Positions 15,504 to 24,604 of a stretch of 64,000 nt of DNA are shown piece after piece. This stretch comes from Photobacterium aquae. Its GTDB lineage: Bacteria > Pseudomonadota > Gammaproteobacteria > Enterobacterales > Vibrionaceae. Position 1 is the stretch's first letter; the number at the start of each line of letters is the position of its first letter. The stretch is taken from contig NZ_LDOT01000021.1 of assembly GCF_001029445.1 (NCBI RefSeq), positions 1-64,000 on the forward strand, written 5' to 3'. The notes beneath the pieces are model-generated. The model ran no database searches and was not told where the DNA came from. It saw only the letters and a program-made list of their open reading frames with translations. Made by a program: the position numbers and the translations under genes.

Positions 15504-16685
15504 ATGAAAACGACACTGAAAGCATCTTTGGTTGCGGTGATAGGGGTATTGGGTTTGTCTGTATTTCAAAGTGAAGCGGTCGATGGCCGCCATGTCCAAA
15601 GCGAAGCGATCCGCGAGCAGCGTATTGCGCAATCTCCTCAATTTGCGAACGGCAAGGTGATTAGCCATATGCCAAAAGTGGAAAGCCAAGAAGGGATGCT
15701 TTCATTAATGTGGAAGTTTTTCATGGATCGTGACCAGTACAAGCCACAACATCGGTTGCAGTTCCAAGCGGTTGATACCCATCTGCTGGCTACGCCGAGC
15801 CAATCACTGCGTGTAACTTGGCTGGGGCACTCGTCGCTGTTCGTTGAGGCCGATGGGGTCAGAATGCTGATTGACCCGGTTTTTGATTATGCTTCCCCGT
15901 CGTTGTTTTCACGCTTTTTCTCGCGCAATGTGGATGCACCTGTGAGCCGACAGGATCTGCCTTTGCCGGATGTTATTTTGATTTCACATGACCATTATGA
16001 TCACCTGGAGGAGGAGACTGCCCGCTATTATGCCGACAAGAATGTGGATTTCTTTGTCCCGTTGGGGATCGGTCGTCATCTTGAAAAATGGGGTATTTCT
16101 CCTGACAACATTCGGGAATTCGACTGGTGGGAGAGCCATTCTGTGGGATCGGTACGCTTGACGGCGGCACCTGCGAACCATAACTCTGGGCGCGGTTTGT
16201 TTGATAGTAATACCACCTTGTGGTCATCGTGGGCGATCCAGGCGAATGCAGGCAGTGTTTTTTACAGTGGCGATTCTGCTTACGGCAGTCATTTCAAACA
16301 AATCGGCGAGCGTCTTGGCCCGTTTGATATGACGTTTATCGAAGTTGCCGCCAACGTGAAGAATGGCAAGGGGTATCCGGTTGAGGGATGGGGGCATATG
16401 CAGGCAGCACATACGTTGCAGGCCCACCTCGATGTGAGGGGGGATAAGCTGTTCCCGGTTCATTGGTCTACCTATGAGTTGTTTTTGCACCGCTGGGATG
16501 AGCCGGTCAATGATTTGATCGAGGAAGCCGAGCTGCATGATGTGGCTTTGGTGACCCCTTTGATCGGTCAGTCGCTAGATTTGTCGATGCCGGTCAATAC
16601 GGCGTATTGGTGGCGTGCGCAGGAGTCGTGGTACGACTTTTCGAAATTGGCTTTGCGGCAAGAGGCACAAGCGATCACCGAGTAA
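15504..16685 (+). CDS. Exported metallo-beta-lactamase-fold hydrolase (NAPE-PLD/UlaG-like)
   Basis: A 393-residue protein with an N-terminal signal peptide (MKTTLKASLVAVIGVLGLSVF) and an MBL fold. Metal-binding motifs seen: ISHDHYDHLE (HxHxDH, about residues 160-169), a later histidine in AAPANHNSGRG, FYSGDSAYG with the bridging aspartate, and a C-terminal FPVHWSTYELF. The motif set (TWLGHSSLFVEADGVRMLIDPVF at the start of the fold) fits the NAPE-PLD/UlaG-like branch, hydrolases of phosphodiesters or lactones. I chose ATG 15504 because it begins the signal peptide; upstream in-frame codons overlap the operators. Probably repressed by the divergent TetR protein. Substrate unknown. Confidence 0.88.
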   Translation: MKTTLKASLVAVIGVLGLSVFQSEAVDGRHVQSEAIREQRIAQSPQFANGKVISHMPKVESQEGMLSLMWKFFMDRDQYKPQHRLQFQAVDTHLLATPSQSLRVTWLGHSSLFVEADGVRMLIDPVFDYASPSLFSRFFSRNVDAPVSRQDLPLPDVILISHDHYDHLEEETARYYADKNVDFFVPLGIGRHLEKWGISPDNIREFDWWESHSVGSVRLTAAPANHNSGRGLFDSNTTLWSSWAIQANAGSVFYSGDSAYGSHFKQIGERLGPFDMTFIEVAANVKNGKGYPVEGWGHMQAAHTLQAHLDVRGDKLFPVHWSTYELFLHRWDEPVNDLIEEAELHDVALVTPLIGQSLDLSMPVNTAYWWRAQESWYDFSKLALRQEAQAITE

Positions 16686-16751
16686 GGGCTACTCAGGACA
16701 TGTTTGGCTGTTGTTAGGCTGAACAGAAGGAAAAGATGGGGATATAAAGTT

Positions 16752-16778
16752 GCCCAGTCCGGTGTAACCGGGCTGGGC
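16752..16778 (-). terminator. Hairpin after the DUF2541 gene
   Basis: GCCCAG-T-CCGG (16752-16762) pairs with CCGG-G-CTGGGC (16768-16778) around TGTAA. On the minus strand it starts 8 nt past the DUF2541 stop and is followed by AACTTTATAT, so it is a plausible but U-poor terminator; it also faces the end of the convergent hydrolase gene. Confidence 0.6.
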
Positions 16779-16785
16779 AATGTTA

Positions 16786-17169
16786 TTACTGGCGGCCGTA
16801 AACGCGGACACCGGCGCTAGAGCCTTTCGCCTTGCCGAATACCTCAATATGAGTTACGCAGCGTTTGTAGGCAAATTTACGCCAATCTGTTTTTTTGTCT
16901 TCGCCGACTTTACGGTAGAACTTGAATGTTCTGGTCTCTTTGTTTTGGAATGTTACTTTTACGCGTTCCAAGAACAAGTCGCGCTCAGCCTTAACTTTGA
17001 TTGCATCGACGCGGCGGCAACCAATAACTGGAATTTCTGCGCCGTGGTCGCTTTTGCCCAGTAGGATGGTACGGCCAAGGGTGATGGTGTCGTCGGCGTG
17101 AGCCATGCTAGATGCGCCTAGCAAGCCCGTAGCCAGCAATAGGGCGGCAAACAATGATTTTGTTTTCAT
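16786..17169 (-). CDS. DUF2541 family exported protein (YaaI-like)
   Basis: A 127-residue protein with a classical signal peptide (MKTKSLFAALLLATGLLGASSMAHA, cleavage about residue 25), so it is periplasmic. The mature part is a small beta-rich domain with two cysteines (VIGCRRVDAI, YKRCVTHIEVFGK) that could form a disulfide, and it ends SSAGVRVYGRQ. It fits DUF2541, the family of E. coli YaaI, whose function is not established. It stands alone between hairpins on both sides. Confidence 0.82.
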   Translation of the reverse strand: MKTKSLFAALLLATGLLGASSMAHADDTITLGRTILLGKSDHGAEIPVIGCRRVDAIKVKAERDLFLERVKVTFQNKETRTFKFYRKVGEDKKTDWRKFAYKRCVTHIEVFGKAKGSSAGVRVYGRQ

Positions 17170-17201
17170 GTTATAACTACATTAAAAGCTATAGATACAG
17201 C

Positions 17202-17242
17202 AAGCCGCCGCTTCTTAAATAAATAAAGAAAGCGGCGGCTTA
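17202..17242. terminator. Strong hairpin between two minus-strand genes
   Basis: AAGCCGCCGCTTCTT and AAGAAAGCGGCGGCTT form a stem of about 15 bp with one bulged base around an AT-rich loop. It lies 131 nt past the stop of the hemolysin-family gene and just upstream of the DUF2541 gene. No U-run follows on either strand, so the terminator role is likely but not certain. Confidence 0.6.
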
Positions 17243-17372
17243 CCCGTTATTTGGGGTGTTTATACTGATGATTAGTTTATGCTAATCAGGCAGTTTTTAA
17301 CCGCCGCAGAATATACCAACTTCGAATTTTGGCAAAGACAAATTAATGTAAAAAATGACATAAATCTGCTCG

Positions 17373-18737
17373 TTATTTTTCCATGTTGTCCTGCTCTGGT
17401 TTGGCGCTGTTTTCCACTTCGTTTTCTGTGATCTGCTCGGCACTATCCTCGTCTTCCGTTAGGCGATTTACCAGGATTTTGTCAGCACGGTTGCCTTCGA
17501 TACGGGTGACGGTGAATTGCCATCCCTCCCATTTTACAGTGTCATCGACTTGGGGTAGGCGGCTTAGACACCACATCAGCATACCGCTCAGGGTATGGTA
17601 GCCGTGCTGGTTTTCGTCGGGCAGGGTATTGAGCCCTAGTAGGTCTTTCAGTACCAAGATAGGGATCAGGCCATCCATCGACCAGCTGCCATCTTCTCGT
17701 TCCACTGACCAGATATCTTCCGGTGCCCGGTTTTTGAACTCGCCGGCCAGCGCTTCGAGGATGTCGTTCTGGGTTACGATGCCCTGTACATCCCCGTATT
17801 CGTCCACGACAAACACCATAGGATCGCCGGTATGGCGGAAATGCTCGAGCAGTTGGGTCCCGGTCCAGTTTTCCGGTACGAATACCGCTGGCTGGATATT
17901 ATGGGTCAGCGGGCTGGCAGGTTTCGCAATTTGGTACTGCAACAATTGCTTGGCGGAGATCACGCCGAGCGGGTTGTCGAGGCCGCCCTCGACAACCGGG
18001 AAGCGATCGTGCTCGGAAGCCAGCAGCAGATTGATATTGCTGTCCAATGACTTGTTGATGTCCAGTTGCTCGATTTCACTGCGCGGTGTCATCAGCGAGG
18101 TGACTCGGCGATCGTCAAAGTGGAAGACGTTGCGCACCATGTCGTGCTCTTGCTTTTCGATGGCGCCACACTCCGAACCTTCGCTCAATACCGCCCGGAT
18201 ATCTTCCTCGGTGAGGGTGTCGCTTCCGTCTTGGCAATTCTTGCCCAGCAGGCGCAGTGTGAGATCCGTCGAGCTAGACAAGAGCCAGACAAACGGCCGG
18301 GACAGGCGAGCCAGCAGGGATAGCGGGCGGGCCATGAAACGGGCAATTCCTTCCGGGTTGAACTGGGCAAGGCGTTTGGGTACCAGCTCTCCGATAACAA
18401 TGGAGACATAGGTAATGCCGATAACCACGATGGCGGTAGAGGCCACCGAACTGGTCTTGGCTGGAATGTTCAGGGTTTGCATGTACTCGGCCAGTGGAGC
18501 GGCCAGCGCTGCTTCACCAAAGATACCGTTTAGGATACCAATAGCGGTAATGCCGATCTGTACGGTTGACAGAAAGCGGGTTGGCTCTTCACCGAGTTTG
18601 ATGGCGCGGGCAGCGCCTTTGTCGCCATTATCGGCGAGCTTTTGCAAGCGGCTTTTGCGGGCAGTTACCAGTGCGATTTCCGACATGGCAAATACCCCGT
18701 TAAGTAGGATCAGTGCGACAAGTATCAGCACGTCCAT
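17373..18737 (-). CDS. CNNM/CorC-type hemolysin-family membrane protein
   Basis: A 454-residue inner membrane protein: an N-terminal DUF21/CNNM domain with about four membrane segments (MDVLILVALILLNGVFAMSEIAL, STVQIGITAIGILNGIFGEAAL, TAIVVIGITYVSIVIGELVPKRLA), then a CBS pair (TPRSEIEQLDINKS, HDRFPVVEGGLDNPLGVI, VFVVDEYGDVQGIVTQNDILEAL, about 215-345) and a C-terminal CorC_HlyC domain (SWSMDGLIPI, GYHTLSGMLMWCLSRLPQVDD). The domain order matches YtfL/CorB-type proteins, which are linked to cation or polyamine export; the hemolysin name is historical. The start at ATG 18737 has AAGGAGAG upstream. The tail is acidic and low-complexity. Confidence 0.9.
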   Translation of the reverse strand: MDVLILVALILLNGVFAMSEIALVTARKSRLQKLADNGDKGAARAIKLGEEPTRFLSTVQIGITAIGILNGIFGEAALAAPLAEYMQTLNIPAKTSSVASTAIVVIGITYVSIVIGELVPKRLAQFNPEGIARFMARPLSLLARLSRPFVWLLSSSTDLTLRLLGKNCQDGSDTLTEEDIRAVLSEGSECGAIEKQEHDMVRNVFHFDDRRVTSLMTPRSEIEQLDINKSLDSNINLLLASEHDRFPVVEGGLDNPLGVISAKQLLQYQIAKPASPLTHNIQPAVFVPENWTGTQLLEHFRHTGDPMVFVVDEYGDVQGIVTQNDILEALAGEFKNRAPEDIWSVEREDGSWSMDGLIPILVLKDLLGLNTLPDENQHGYHTLSGMLMWCLSRLPQVDDTVKWEGWQFTVTRIEGNRADKILVNRLTEDEDSAEQITENEVENSAKPEQDNMEK

Positions 18738-19036
18738 GAGACTCTCCTTGGGTCTACAGGCTGAAATTAACCTGCTTCGAGTATCCCGTTATTAGTAGAG
18801 GCAAGTATTGATGTTGATTACATCTTCTGCAGCTTCTAATGAAAGCTATTTCTCATCTTAATAAAGCATGTTTATCGACAGGTGCTGAGCCATACGAGGT
18901 TTACATGTGGCGCAATACGCCTAAAGGATGATTGGACTGGCTTTTACTGGCTGGGTGTATATACTGCCAGTCGATCTTATCTCTATGATTTGATTGTATT
19001 ATATCCGCATTGTTCTCATGCCGAGTAAGGTTTTCT

Positions 19037-21757
19037 ATGTCTTCATCTGACACCCCCGTTTCAATTTTTGTTGATCCCCTAAGTCCTGACAGTATTGCGC
19101 AGGCATTGGCTGAGTACCGCCAGTGTCTAAGTGACGGCAGCGCATTTCGTCGCCGCATGGGACTACAGTTCAATATTCAGTTTTTGCACCTGTCTGGGCG
19201 GCCACTTAAAGCAGAGGATGCAGGGGATAACAGGGGAATGTTGCAACGGGCGTTGAGCGCCTGCCGTAGTGATGAACGCGAAACCAATATTGGCGAACCT
19301 ATCTTGTTCGCCGCTGCGCTCTCCTTCCCGGAATTGTTGCCCGAACTTGAACGCACCGCACAAGCGATGGTGAATTTTGCCCGGAGCCGCAATGATTCGG
19401 GGGATATGTGGCTTGATGATTACAATGTCTTTGGCATCGAGGCGCTGTATATGCTGGCCCTGGTTGAGCCAGCTTATACCTTTTATCTCAGTGGTTTTAT
19501 CGTTCCTTATTGGGATGGTGAAACGCTCAGACAGCCCCTGTTCCTATTTGGCAAGCTGGTGGAACGGTACGGCTGGAGCCGCGATGTGATCAAAGCCTAC
19601 GTGTGGTCTGATGGCATGCACCTGCGGCGCTATTTCTTCATGGATGGCGAAGGAACCCAGCTGCAATGCGATTTGCTTGCCCACTTCACCGCTCACCCGC
19701 AAGATTATCAATGGTTTAAAAGCCAGTTGGTTGAGCGTCTGGGACAGCGGCCGTTATTGGCGTCACCGGGAGGTGAGGCTGAGCATCCGGTATTGAGTTT
19801 CTATTACAGCCTGGCTGATTGGGATGTTGATGCCGAAATTTGGCAAGAGGGCGAATGGCAGGATCAGGTCAAGCAGCAGTTGTTGTTGGGCCTGCGGATT
19901 GAAGATGAGGCACTGGCACTGCTGGCGGAGGTCAAGCAGGCTTATCCCGGTGTAGCTCTCAGCAGAATGGCTCCGGCATGGCAGCTTGAGGACAGGTATC
20001 AGGATTGGCCGCTGCCCGATGCTGCCGATCCGTGTTGTGACGATGAAGAATGGGGAATTGACCAGTGGGACGAGGATGATTGGGAAGAGTGCTACTACCC
20101 GTTGCACCCGAGTAGGGATAAGCTCCGCGTCACCGTCTTCGAAGATCTGGATGACGAACTGGAAGAGGCTGGCACACAATGGCTGACGCATTTACCGGCT
20201 CACTTAGGGGGCTGTGCCTATGCGGCTTGGCGCTTGCATTCGAGCAAGACTGCTTCATCCGAGCATGGAGCCATCCTTGATTGGCTGGAGGCGACGTTGC
20301 CGGAACTGCTGTTGCAGCAGATGCTGTATTACGGGGACTTTTCCGATAGCGAGGAGCAACGCGTGCAGCATTGGTTGACCGATGCATCGAGCGATGACGA
20401 TGAACAGGCATTGTTCGCACTGCTTCGTGACAATCTCTACCATGACGGTGGCACCCGTGGCGAATGGATCAGCGCCAGCCAGCCGGCCTACCAGCTCTGG
20501 TTGTTCAATGACGGGGGCCAGCGGGCATTCCTGAGCCTATATTGGCTGTTGCAGTACAGGCAGAAGACGGGTCAGGAAAGGCCGTTGTTTGTTCTGGCGG
20601 AGCGTCACTGGCAGCTAGTGGTCGCCTTGGCGCCATTGCGTGTGATTAACCGTATTTTCTATTGCTGGTCTGATTATGCCCACTATGCAGCGATTAACGA
20701 TGTCGAGGGCGAATCACAATTAGCCCGAGAGTTGATTGGGTTAGGGATCCCCGAGGCGATGATCGAGGCGACGTTGATCGTGACCGATCAGCAGGTAGCA
20801 GGATACCGTCCGGCGGACGCGCGTTTCTGGCAGCGTTACTGTGCCCGGGTCGAGGCATTTGCCCAGGCAGGATGTGCAGAAACCGGTATGGATCCGGTTG
20901 ATAGCCACCAGAGCGTACCACCGCAGGCATTGTTTGCACAGGCATCGTTTGCAGCCCTGCAAAAGGCCTACCCTCAGCAATTGTTGGCTCTGTTTGCCCA
21001 TATCAAGGCGGTAGCACCGCAGGCCAATTTGCCCATTGATGACTATTTCAGTGCGGCGCTGCAGGCGAGTCTCGAAAAACGGCTGGCTGCGGGCATTGCC
21101 GTCAAAGTAAAAGATCAGTTACTTGATTATCTGGCCACCGGCGAGGGGCTGGAGGCGTTGTCTCCCCAAGCATTGGGATTACCGCAGCTTCAGGGCTGGG
21201 AACCTCACTACGGTAGTACAGCCGGGCATGCTGCCCCGGCGGAGTTTGTCTGGTTATTGCCGCCATCTCAGGGGGAGCGACTGGCGAGGTTCTTTGCTCA
21301 ATTGGGCAAGCGCGGCCTGCACTGGTTAGGATGCTCATACGTGGAGGAGGCGTATGCAAACAGCCGGGTTGCCTCGGGCGAAATCCCGTTGACTGAGCGC
21401 TGGAGCCACTCGGAAGTGGGTTATTTGCGCCACAGTAATCCGAGCGTCGGGATGGCCTTGCTTATGGCCAAAGACCATTGGGCGTTGAGTTGGCTTGACA
21501 GTATTGGGGTTGGTGAATGTGAGCTGACCCACTATGCCGTCAATCAAGGGCGAGATCAGCACGCTTTTGTCTGCAAATTGGCTGGCGAAGGTCGCCTACC
21601 GGATATGCAGGAATGGCTGACGGCCGATGAACGGGTCAGGTTGCTCTATATGCTCAAGCAGGGTGAGTTGGCGTGTTATCAGGCGTCGCTGGAGATAATG
21701 AGTCAGGACAGCTCGGCGGAAGTCAGGCAAATGGCCGAATCGCTGCTCGAGCAGTAA
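19037..21757 (+). CDS. Large conserved-looking protein of unknown function
   Basis: A 906-residue cytoplasmic protein with no signal peptide or membrane segment; I do not recognise a family. It is rich in Trp, Gln, Leu and acidic residues. The N-terminal third has LHLSGRPLKAEDAG and ALMYMLALVE-like helices; a very acidic stretch (DEEWGIDQWDEDDWEECYY, about residues 338-357) separates it from a longer helical region; the C-terminus (LTADERVRLLYMLKQGELACYQASLEIMSQDSSAEVRQMAESLLE) looks like alpha-helical repeats. I chose ATG 19037 (MSSSDTPVS). Codon use is like that of its neighbours, so it does not look recently acquired. A terminator follows at 21785. Confidence 0.78.
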   Translation: MSSSDTPVSIFVDPLSPDSIAQALAEYRQCLSDGSAFRRRMGLQFNIQFLHLSGRPLKAEDAGDNRGMLQRALSACRSDERETNIGEPILFAAALSFPELLPELERTAQAMVNFARSRNDSGDMWLDDYNVFGIEALYMLALVEPAYTFYLSGFIVPYWDGETLRQPLFLFGKLVERYGWSRDVIKAYVWSDGMHLRRYFFMDGEGTQLQCDLLAHFTAHPQDYQWFKSQLVERLGQRPLLASPGGEAEHPVLSFYYSLADWDVDAEIWQEGEWQDQVKQQLLLGLRIEDEALALLAEVKQAYPGVALSRMAPAWQLEDRYQDWPLPDAADPCCDDEEWGIDQWDEDDWEECYYPLHPSRDKLRVTVFEDLDDELEEAGTQWLTHLPAHLGGCAYAAWRLHSSKTASSEHGAILDWLEATLPELLLQQMLYYGDFSDSEEQRVQHWLTDASSDDDEQALFALLRDNLYHDGGTRGEWISASQPAYQLWLFNDGGQRAFLSLYWLLQYRQKTGQERPLFVLAERHWQLVVALAPLRVINRIFYCWSDYAHYAAINDVEGESQLARELIGLGIPEAMIEATLIVTDQQVAGYRPADARFWQRYCARVEAFAQAGCAETGMDPVDSHQSVPPQALFAQASFAALQKAYPQQLLALFAHIKAVAPQANLPIDDYFSAALQASLEKRLAAGIAVKVKDQLLDYLATGEGLEALSPQALGLPQLQGWEPHYGSTAGHAAPAEFVWLLPPSQGERLARFFAQLGKRGLHWLGCSYVEEAYANSRVASGEIPLTERWSHSEVGYLRHSNPSVGMALLMAKDHWALSWLDSIGVGECELTHYAVNQGRDQHAFVCKLAGEGRLPDMQEWLTADERVRLLYMLKQGELACYQASLEIMSQDSSAEVRQMAESLLEQ

Positions 21758-21784
21758 CCGATAGCTGGTATATAGCATCTATAG

Positions 21785-21814
21785 AAAGGCAGTACGATAG
21801 CGGCTGCCTTTTTT
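21785..21814 (+). terminator. Rho-independent terminator
   Basis: AAAGGCAG (21785-21792) pairs with CTGCCTTT (21804-21811), followed by a T-run, 28 nt past the 906-residue protein's stop. Confidence 0.85.
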
Positions 21815-21863
21815 CATGGTGCCCTGCGCGTTAGAATGACCGCCACACCGTAAGGAGAATACA

Positions 21864-22346
21864 ATGACACAGCCGATTATTTTTGCCACCGAGCGTCTTG
21901 AGGTCTCACCGCTTGATCGCAAAGACCCGCAAACACACCGTGAAATCATGGCGCTGTTTACTGACTCCGTGGCCCAATACCTTCCGCCTGCTTGCCAGCA
22001 GCTAGATAGCGCGGAGCAGGTTGATGCATGGCTCGATACGATGGAAGCAACAGGGAGCGTGCTGGTTGTTCGCCAAAAAGCGACGACTGCAGGCTATTTG
22101 TTTGTTTTTCCTGAGCCCGAGGCGACCTATCGTGTCGGCTATGTACTGGGTGAATCATTCTGGGGACAGGGTCTTGCCAGCGAGGCGATGTCTGCGCTGA
22201 TTGATAAGCTGCTGCTACAAGGCGCGAAACGTTTTATCGCCGGCGTTGAGCCAGCTAACGGGGCATCAGTTAACGTATTGACCAAGCTCGGTTTTGTTTT
22301 GGGTTATAGCCAGCAAGACGTCGATTACTACCAGTATAGGGGCTGA
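21864..22346 (+). CDS. GNAT family N-acetyltransferase
   Basis: A 160-residue acetyltransferase of the RimJ/RimL-like GNAT group: the N-terminus TERLEVSPLDRKDPQTHREIM, the acetyl-CoA pyrophosphate loop region VGYVLGESFWGQGLASEAMSALI (about 90-112, Q/R-x-x-G-x-G/A equivalent GQGLAS), and the closing GVEPANGASVNVLTKLGFVLGY. It has a clear AAGGAG ribosome binding site before ATG 21864. It stands alone behind a terminator. The acetyl acceptor is not predictable. Confidence 0.88.
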   Translation: MTQPIIFATERLEVSPLDRKDPQTHREIMALFTDSVAQYLPPACQQLDSAEQVDAWLDTMEATGSVLVVRQKATTAGYLFVFPEPEATYRVGYVLGESFWGQGLASEAMSALIDKLLLQGAKRFIAGVEPANGASVNVLTKLGFVLGYSQQDVDYYQYRG

Positions 22347-22385
22347 TGCCAGCCCTTATTGATGGCAATACCATGAATCCCCGTT

Positions 22386-22925
22386 TTACAGTGTGCGTTC
22401 GAAGTCTGCCATGAGTGATTCGAGCTCGGCGTTGGTCGTTGCATCGAACTGGCCGTTTTGGAATTTGTCGTAAAAACTCCCCAAGCTGAATGTGCCTTTA
22501 ACGTCGCCGCCCCACCAAGGCATGAGTTCTGCCATGGTTTTCAAGTTGGTAGCACCACCGTTGGCACCTGGTGATGTGCTAACCAGCAAAACGGGTTTCT
22601 TCTCGTCGCCGAAGAACGAGCCGCCTTGTGGTGCAACGCGAGATAGCCAGTCGATGGCATTCTTCAGAAAAGCGGGCATGGAGCCATTGTGCTCAGGTGA
22701 GGCGATGATCAGTGCATCGAACTCATTCAATGTTGCTCGTAGTCTGCGTGCATCTTCAGGGATCCCCTGTGTTTCAACATCAATGCCGTACATTGGCAAG
22801 TCAAAGTCATTGAGGTCAATCGTACTCACTTGGGTCTGGTTTGCCTTGGCCGCTAGGGTTTGGATCAAAATGTGGTGGATAGACTGGCTGTTGTTGCTGC
22901 CAGTGAACGCAATAATCTTTTTCAT
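22386..22925 (-). CDS. NADPH-dependent FMN reductase
   Basis: A 179-residue flavodoxin-fold reductase of the FMN_red family (ArsH/ChrR-quinone-reductase-like, not the anti-sigma ChrR). Seen motifs: IIAFTGSNNSQSIHH at the FMN phosphate loop, then FDALIIASPEHNGSMPAFLKNAIDWLSR (about 73-100), typical of the family, and KKPVLLVSTSPGANGGATNL. I chose ATG 22925 (MKKIIAFTG) with AGGAT upstream; longer in-frame extensions would run through the regulatory region. It is divergent from a LysR regulator, which probably controls it. It likely reduces quinones, flavins or nitro compounds; the substrate is unknown. Confidence 0.9.
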   Translation of the reverse strand: MKKIIAFTGSNNSQSIHHILIQTLAAKANQTQVSTIDLNDFDLPMYGIDVETQGIPEDARRLRATLNEFDALIIASPEHNGSMPAFLKNAIDWLSRVAPQGGSFFGDEKKPVLLVSTSPGANGGATNLKTMAELMPWWGGDVKGTFSLGSFYDKFQNGQFDATTNAELESLMADFERTL

Positions 22926-23005
22926 GTTGAATCCTGTTGTCTGTCTGGGGGGATGGGATGCCCTGTCGATGTAGTCATAGTAATTGACCTTAAAAAGTGA
23001 ATAAA

Positions 23006-23036
23006 CACTATAATAGTGGTTATATAGTTCACTATT
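23006..23036. promoter_or_regulatory. LysR-type binding region, repeated CACTAT/ATAGTG
   Basis: CACTAT-A-ATAGTG (23006-23018) is a compact palindrome, and AATAGTG (23012-23018) pairs again with CACTATT (23030-23036). The overlapping half-sites lie in the 136-bp divergent region between the FMN reductase and LysR starts, as expected for a LysR recognition plus activation site. Confidence 0.55.
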
Positions 23037-23061
23037 GGTAAACAATATTTGTGGGGGATGC

Positions 23062-23952
23062 ATGGATAAAATCAGGGCGCTGACTGTCTTCAGGCGGGTG
23101 GTGGAGCTTGGCAGTTTTGTGGCAGCGGCGGAGGACTTGAAGCTTTCCAAGGCAGCAATAAGCAAAAATATCAACGAGCTTGAAAGTTATCTCAAGAGCC
23201 CGCTGATTAACCGTACGACACGTAATTTGCATATTACCGATAACGGCCAGCTCTACTACCAACAGGTGTGCCGGGTGCTGGATGCGCTTAATGAGGCGGA
23301 TCTGTCGGTGATAGAGTCCTCTCGGGTGTTGAAAGGCAAATTGAAGATCAGCGCGCCAATGTCATTGGGTATCACTGAAATTAACCCGCTGATTTGCGAA
23401 TTCATGCGCCAGCATCCTGAGTTGTCAATTGAGATGGTGATGAGCGATGAGCATCTTGATTTGATCGAGCAAGGCGTCGATATCGCCATCCGTGGTGGCG
23501 GGGATCTGGGGAATACCAGCTTGCGGTCGCGTAAGTTGTTGGATATTCGTCGCGTGCTGTGTGCCTCGCCGGAGTATTTGGCCAACGCCGGTGCGTTCGA
23601 GTCCCTTGAGGATATCTACCACCACCGACTGCTCAGCTACAGCCTGTCATCGACGGCGAAGCGCTGGCATTTCCGACACCAAGATTCTGTCAAGGAGCTG
23701 GAATTGCCATCCAGTGTCTATATGGTGAACAGCGGTCTGGCGTTGACCCAAGCGGCCTGTGCGGGGCTCGGGGTTGCTGTGCTGCCGGATTTTTTCATCG
23801 AGGAGCAACTCGCATCCGGAGAGCTGGTGGAAATCCTACCTGAGTGGCAGATGGAGATGCACGCCTTGTACATTGTTTACCCTTACCACAAAGAGCAGTC
23901 GTATAAGATCAGGGCATTTATCGATTTTGTCGTGCAGCATTTTGATAAATAG
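23062..23952 (+). CDS. LysR family transcriptional regulator
   Basis: A 296-residue LysR regulator: winged helix-turn-helix at the N-terminus (MDKIRALTVFRRVVELGSFVAAAEDLKLSKAAISKNINELE in pieces, residues 1-41) and a periplasmic-binding-like effector domain (about 90-290; KGKLKISAPMSLGITEINPLI, GVDIAIRGGGDLGNTSLRSRKL). I chose ATG 23062 (MDKIRAL), preceded by GGGGGA; the in-frame codon at 23035 would overlap the palindromic binding region. The group resembles the DsdC/CrgA-like quinone-responsive regulators that sit beside FMN reductases, so regulation of the divergent reductase gene is likely. Confidence 0.9.
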   Translation: MDKIRALTVFRRVVELGSFVAAAEDLKLSKAAISKNINELESYLKSPLINRTTRNLHITDNGQLYYQQVCRVLDALNEADLSVIESSRVLKGKLKISAPMSLGITEINPLICEFMRQHPELSIEMVMSDEHLDLIEQGVDIAIRGGGDLGNTSLRSRKLLDIRRVLCASPEYLANAGAFESLEDIYHHRLLSYSLSSTAKRWHFRHQDSVKELELPSSVYMVNSGLALTQAACAGLGVAVLPDFFIEEQLASGELVEILPEWQMEMHALYIVYPYHKEQSYKIRAFIDFVVQHFDK

Positions 23953-23967
23953 ACTCAACGTGGTCGC

Positions 23968-24345
23968 TCACATTGCGCCATAATTCGCCAACAACCCAAC
24001 AGGAAGAAGCAATCCCCACTGAGGTAATTTGATAAACACCTTGCTGCCAAAGAAATACCATCCAACAACAAAAAAGACCAGTGCGAAGAGAACATATAAA
24101 AGCCCAACAAGCTGAGCCGGAAGATACAGCAGCTCTACACTATACAAACCGGTATATGAGAGCAGTAGTGAGCTGGTTAACAAGGTTGCAGAGACCAAAT
24201 GCCAACACGCTAAAAGCGTTGCTTTGGGAACTACTTTGAGATCTGATTGTAGGAAGGGTTTCACGGGGTCAATTTGACCGGCAAATATATGTATCAGCGT
24301 TGTAAAAATCCCCAGAAATCCTGAGCTCAATATCCATATATTCAT
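23968..24345 (-). CDS. Small four-helix membrane protein
   Basis: A 125-residue hydrophobic protein with four predicted membrane segments: ILSSGFLGIFTTLIHIFAG, LLACWHLVSATLLTSSLLLSY, LLYLPAQLVGLLYVLFALVFFVVGWY and WGLLLPVGLLANYG. The short polar loop DPVKPFLQSDLKVVPK sits between helices one and two. I do not recognise a named family with confidence. The start at ATG 24345 has GGGAGA upstream. It ends 15 bp from the end of the convergent LysR gene and has no evident partner. Confidence 0.72.
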   Translation of the reverse strand: MNIWILSSGFLGIFTTLIHIFAGQIDPVKPFLQSDLKVVPKATLLACWHLVSATLLTSSLLLSYTGLYSVELLYLPAQLVGLLYVLFALVFFVVGWYFFGSKVFIKLPQWGLLLPVGLLANYGAM

Positions 24346-24604
24346 TATATTCTCCCGTTTTCATGACAATCGAGTGTTTCAAAGCGCGCTAAGGCAGTTC
24401 AGTCTCAGAAAGAGGTTGAGTACATAGTGAATGTTGTATGTTAGGTGAAAGGGGTATACACCCGTGGTGTTGAAAATGACGTGTCTGCTGCATTTATCAC
24501 ATAAAGTCTGATTATCGTTGTAATTACGCAATCGTTTGTGTGATAGGGGTCGCTTACAAAAGGTATTGATAAACTTAGTATTTGCGCCAATCCAATTATC
24601 AGAA

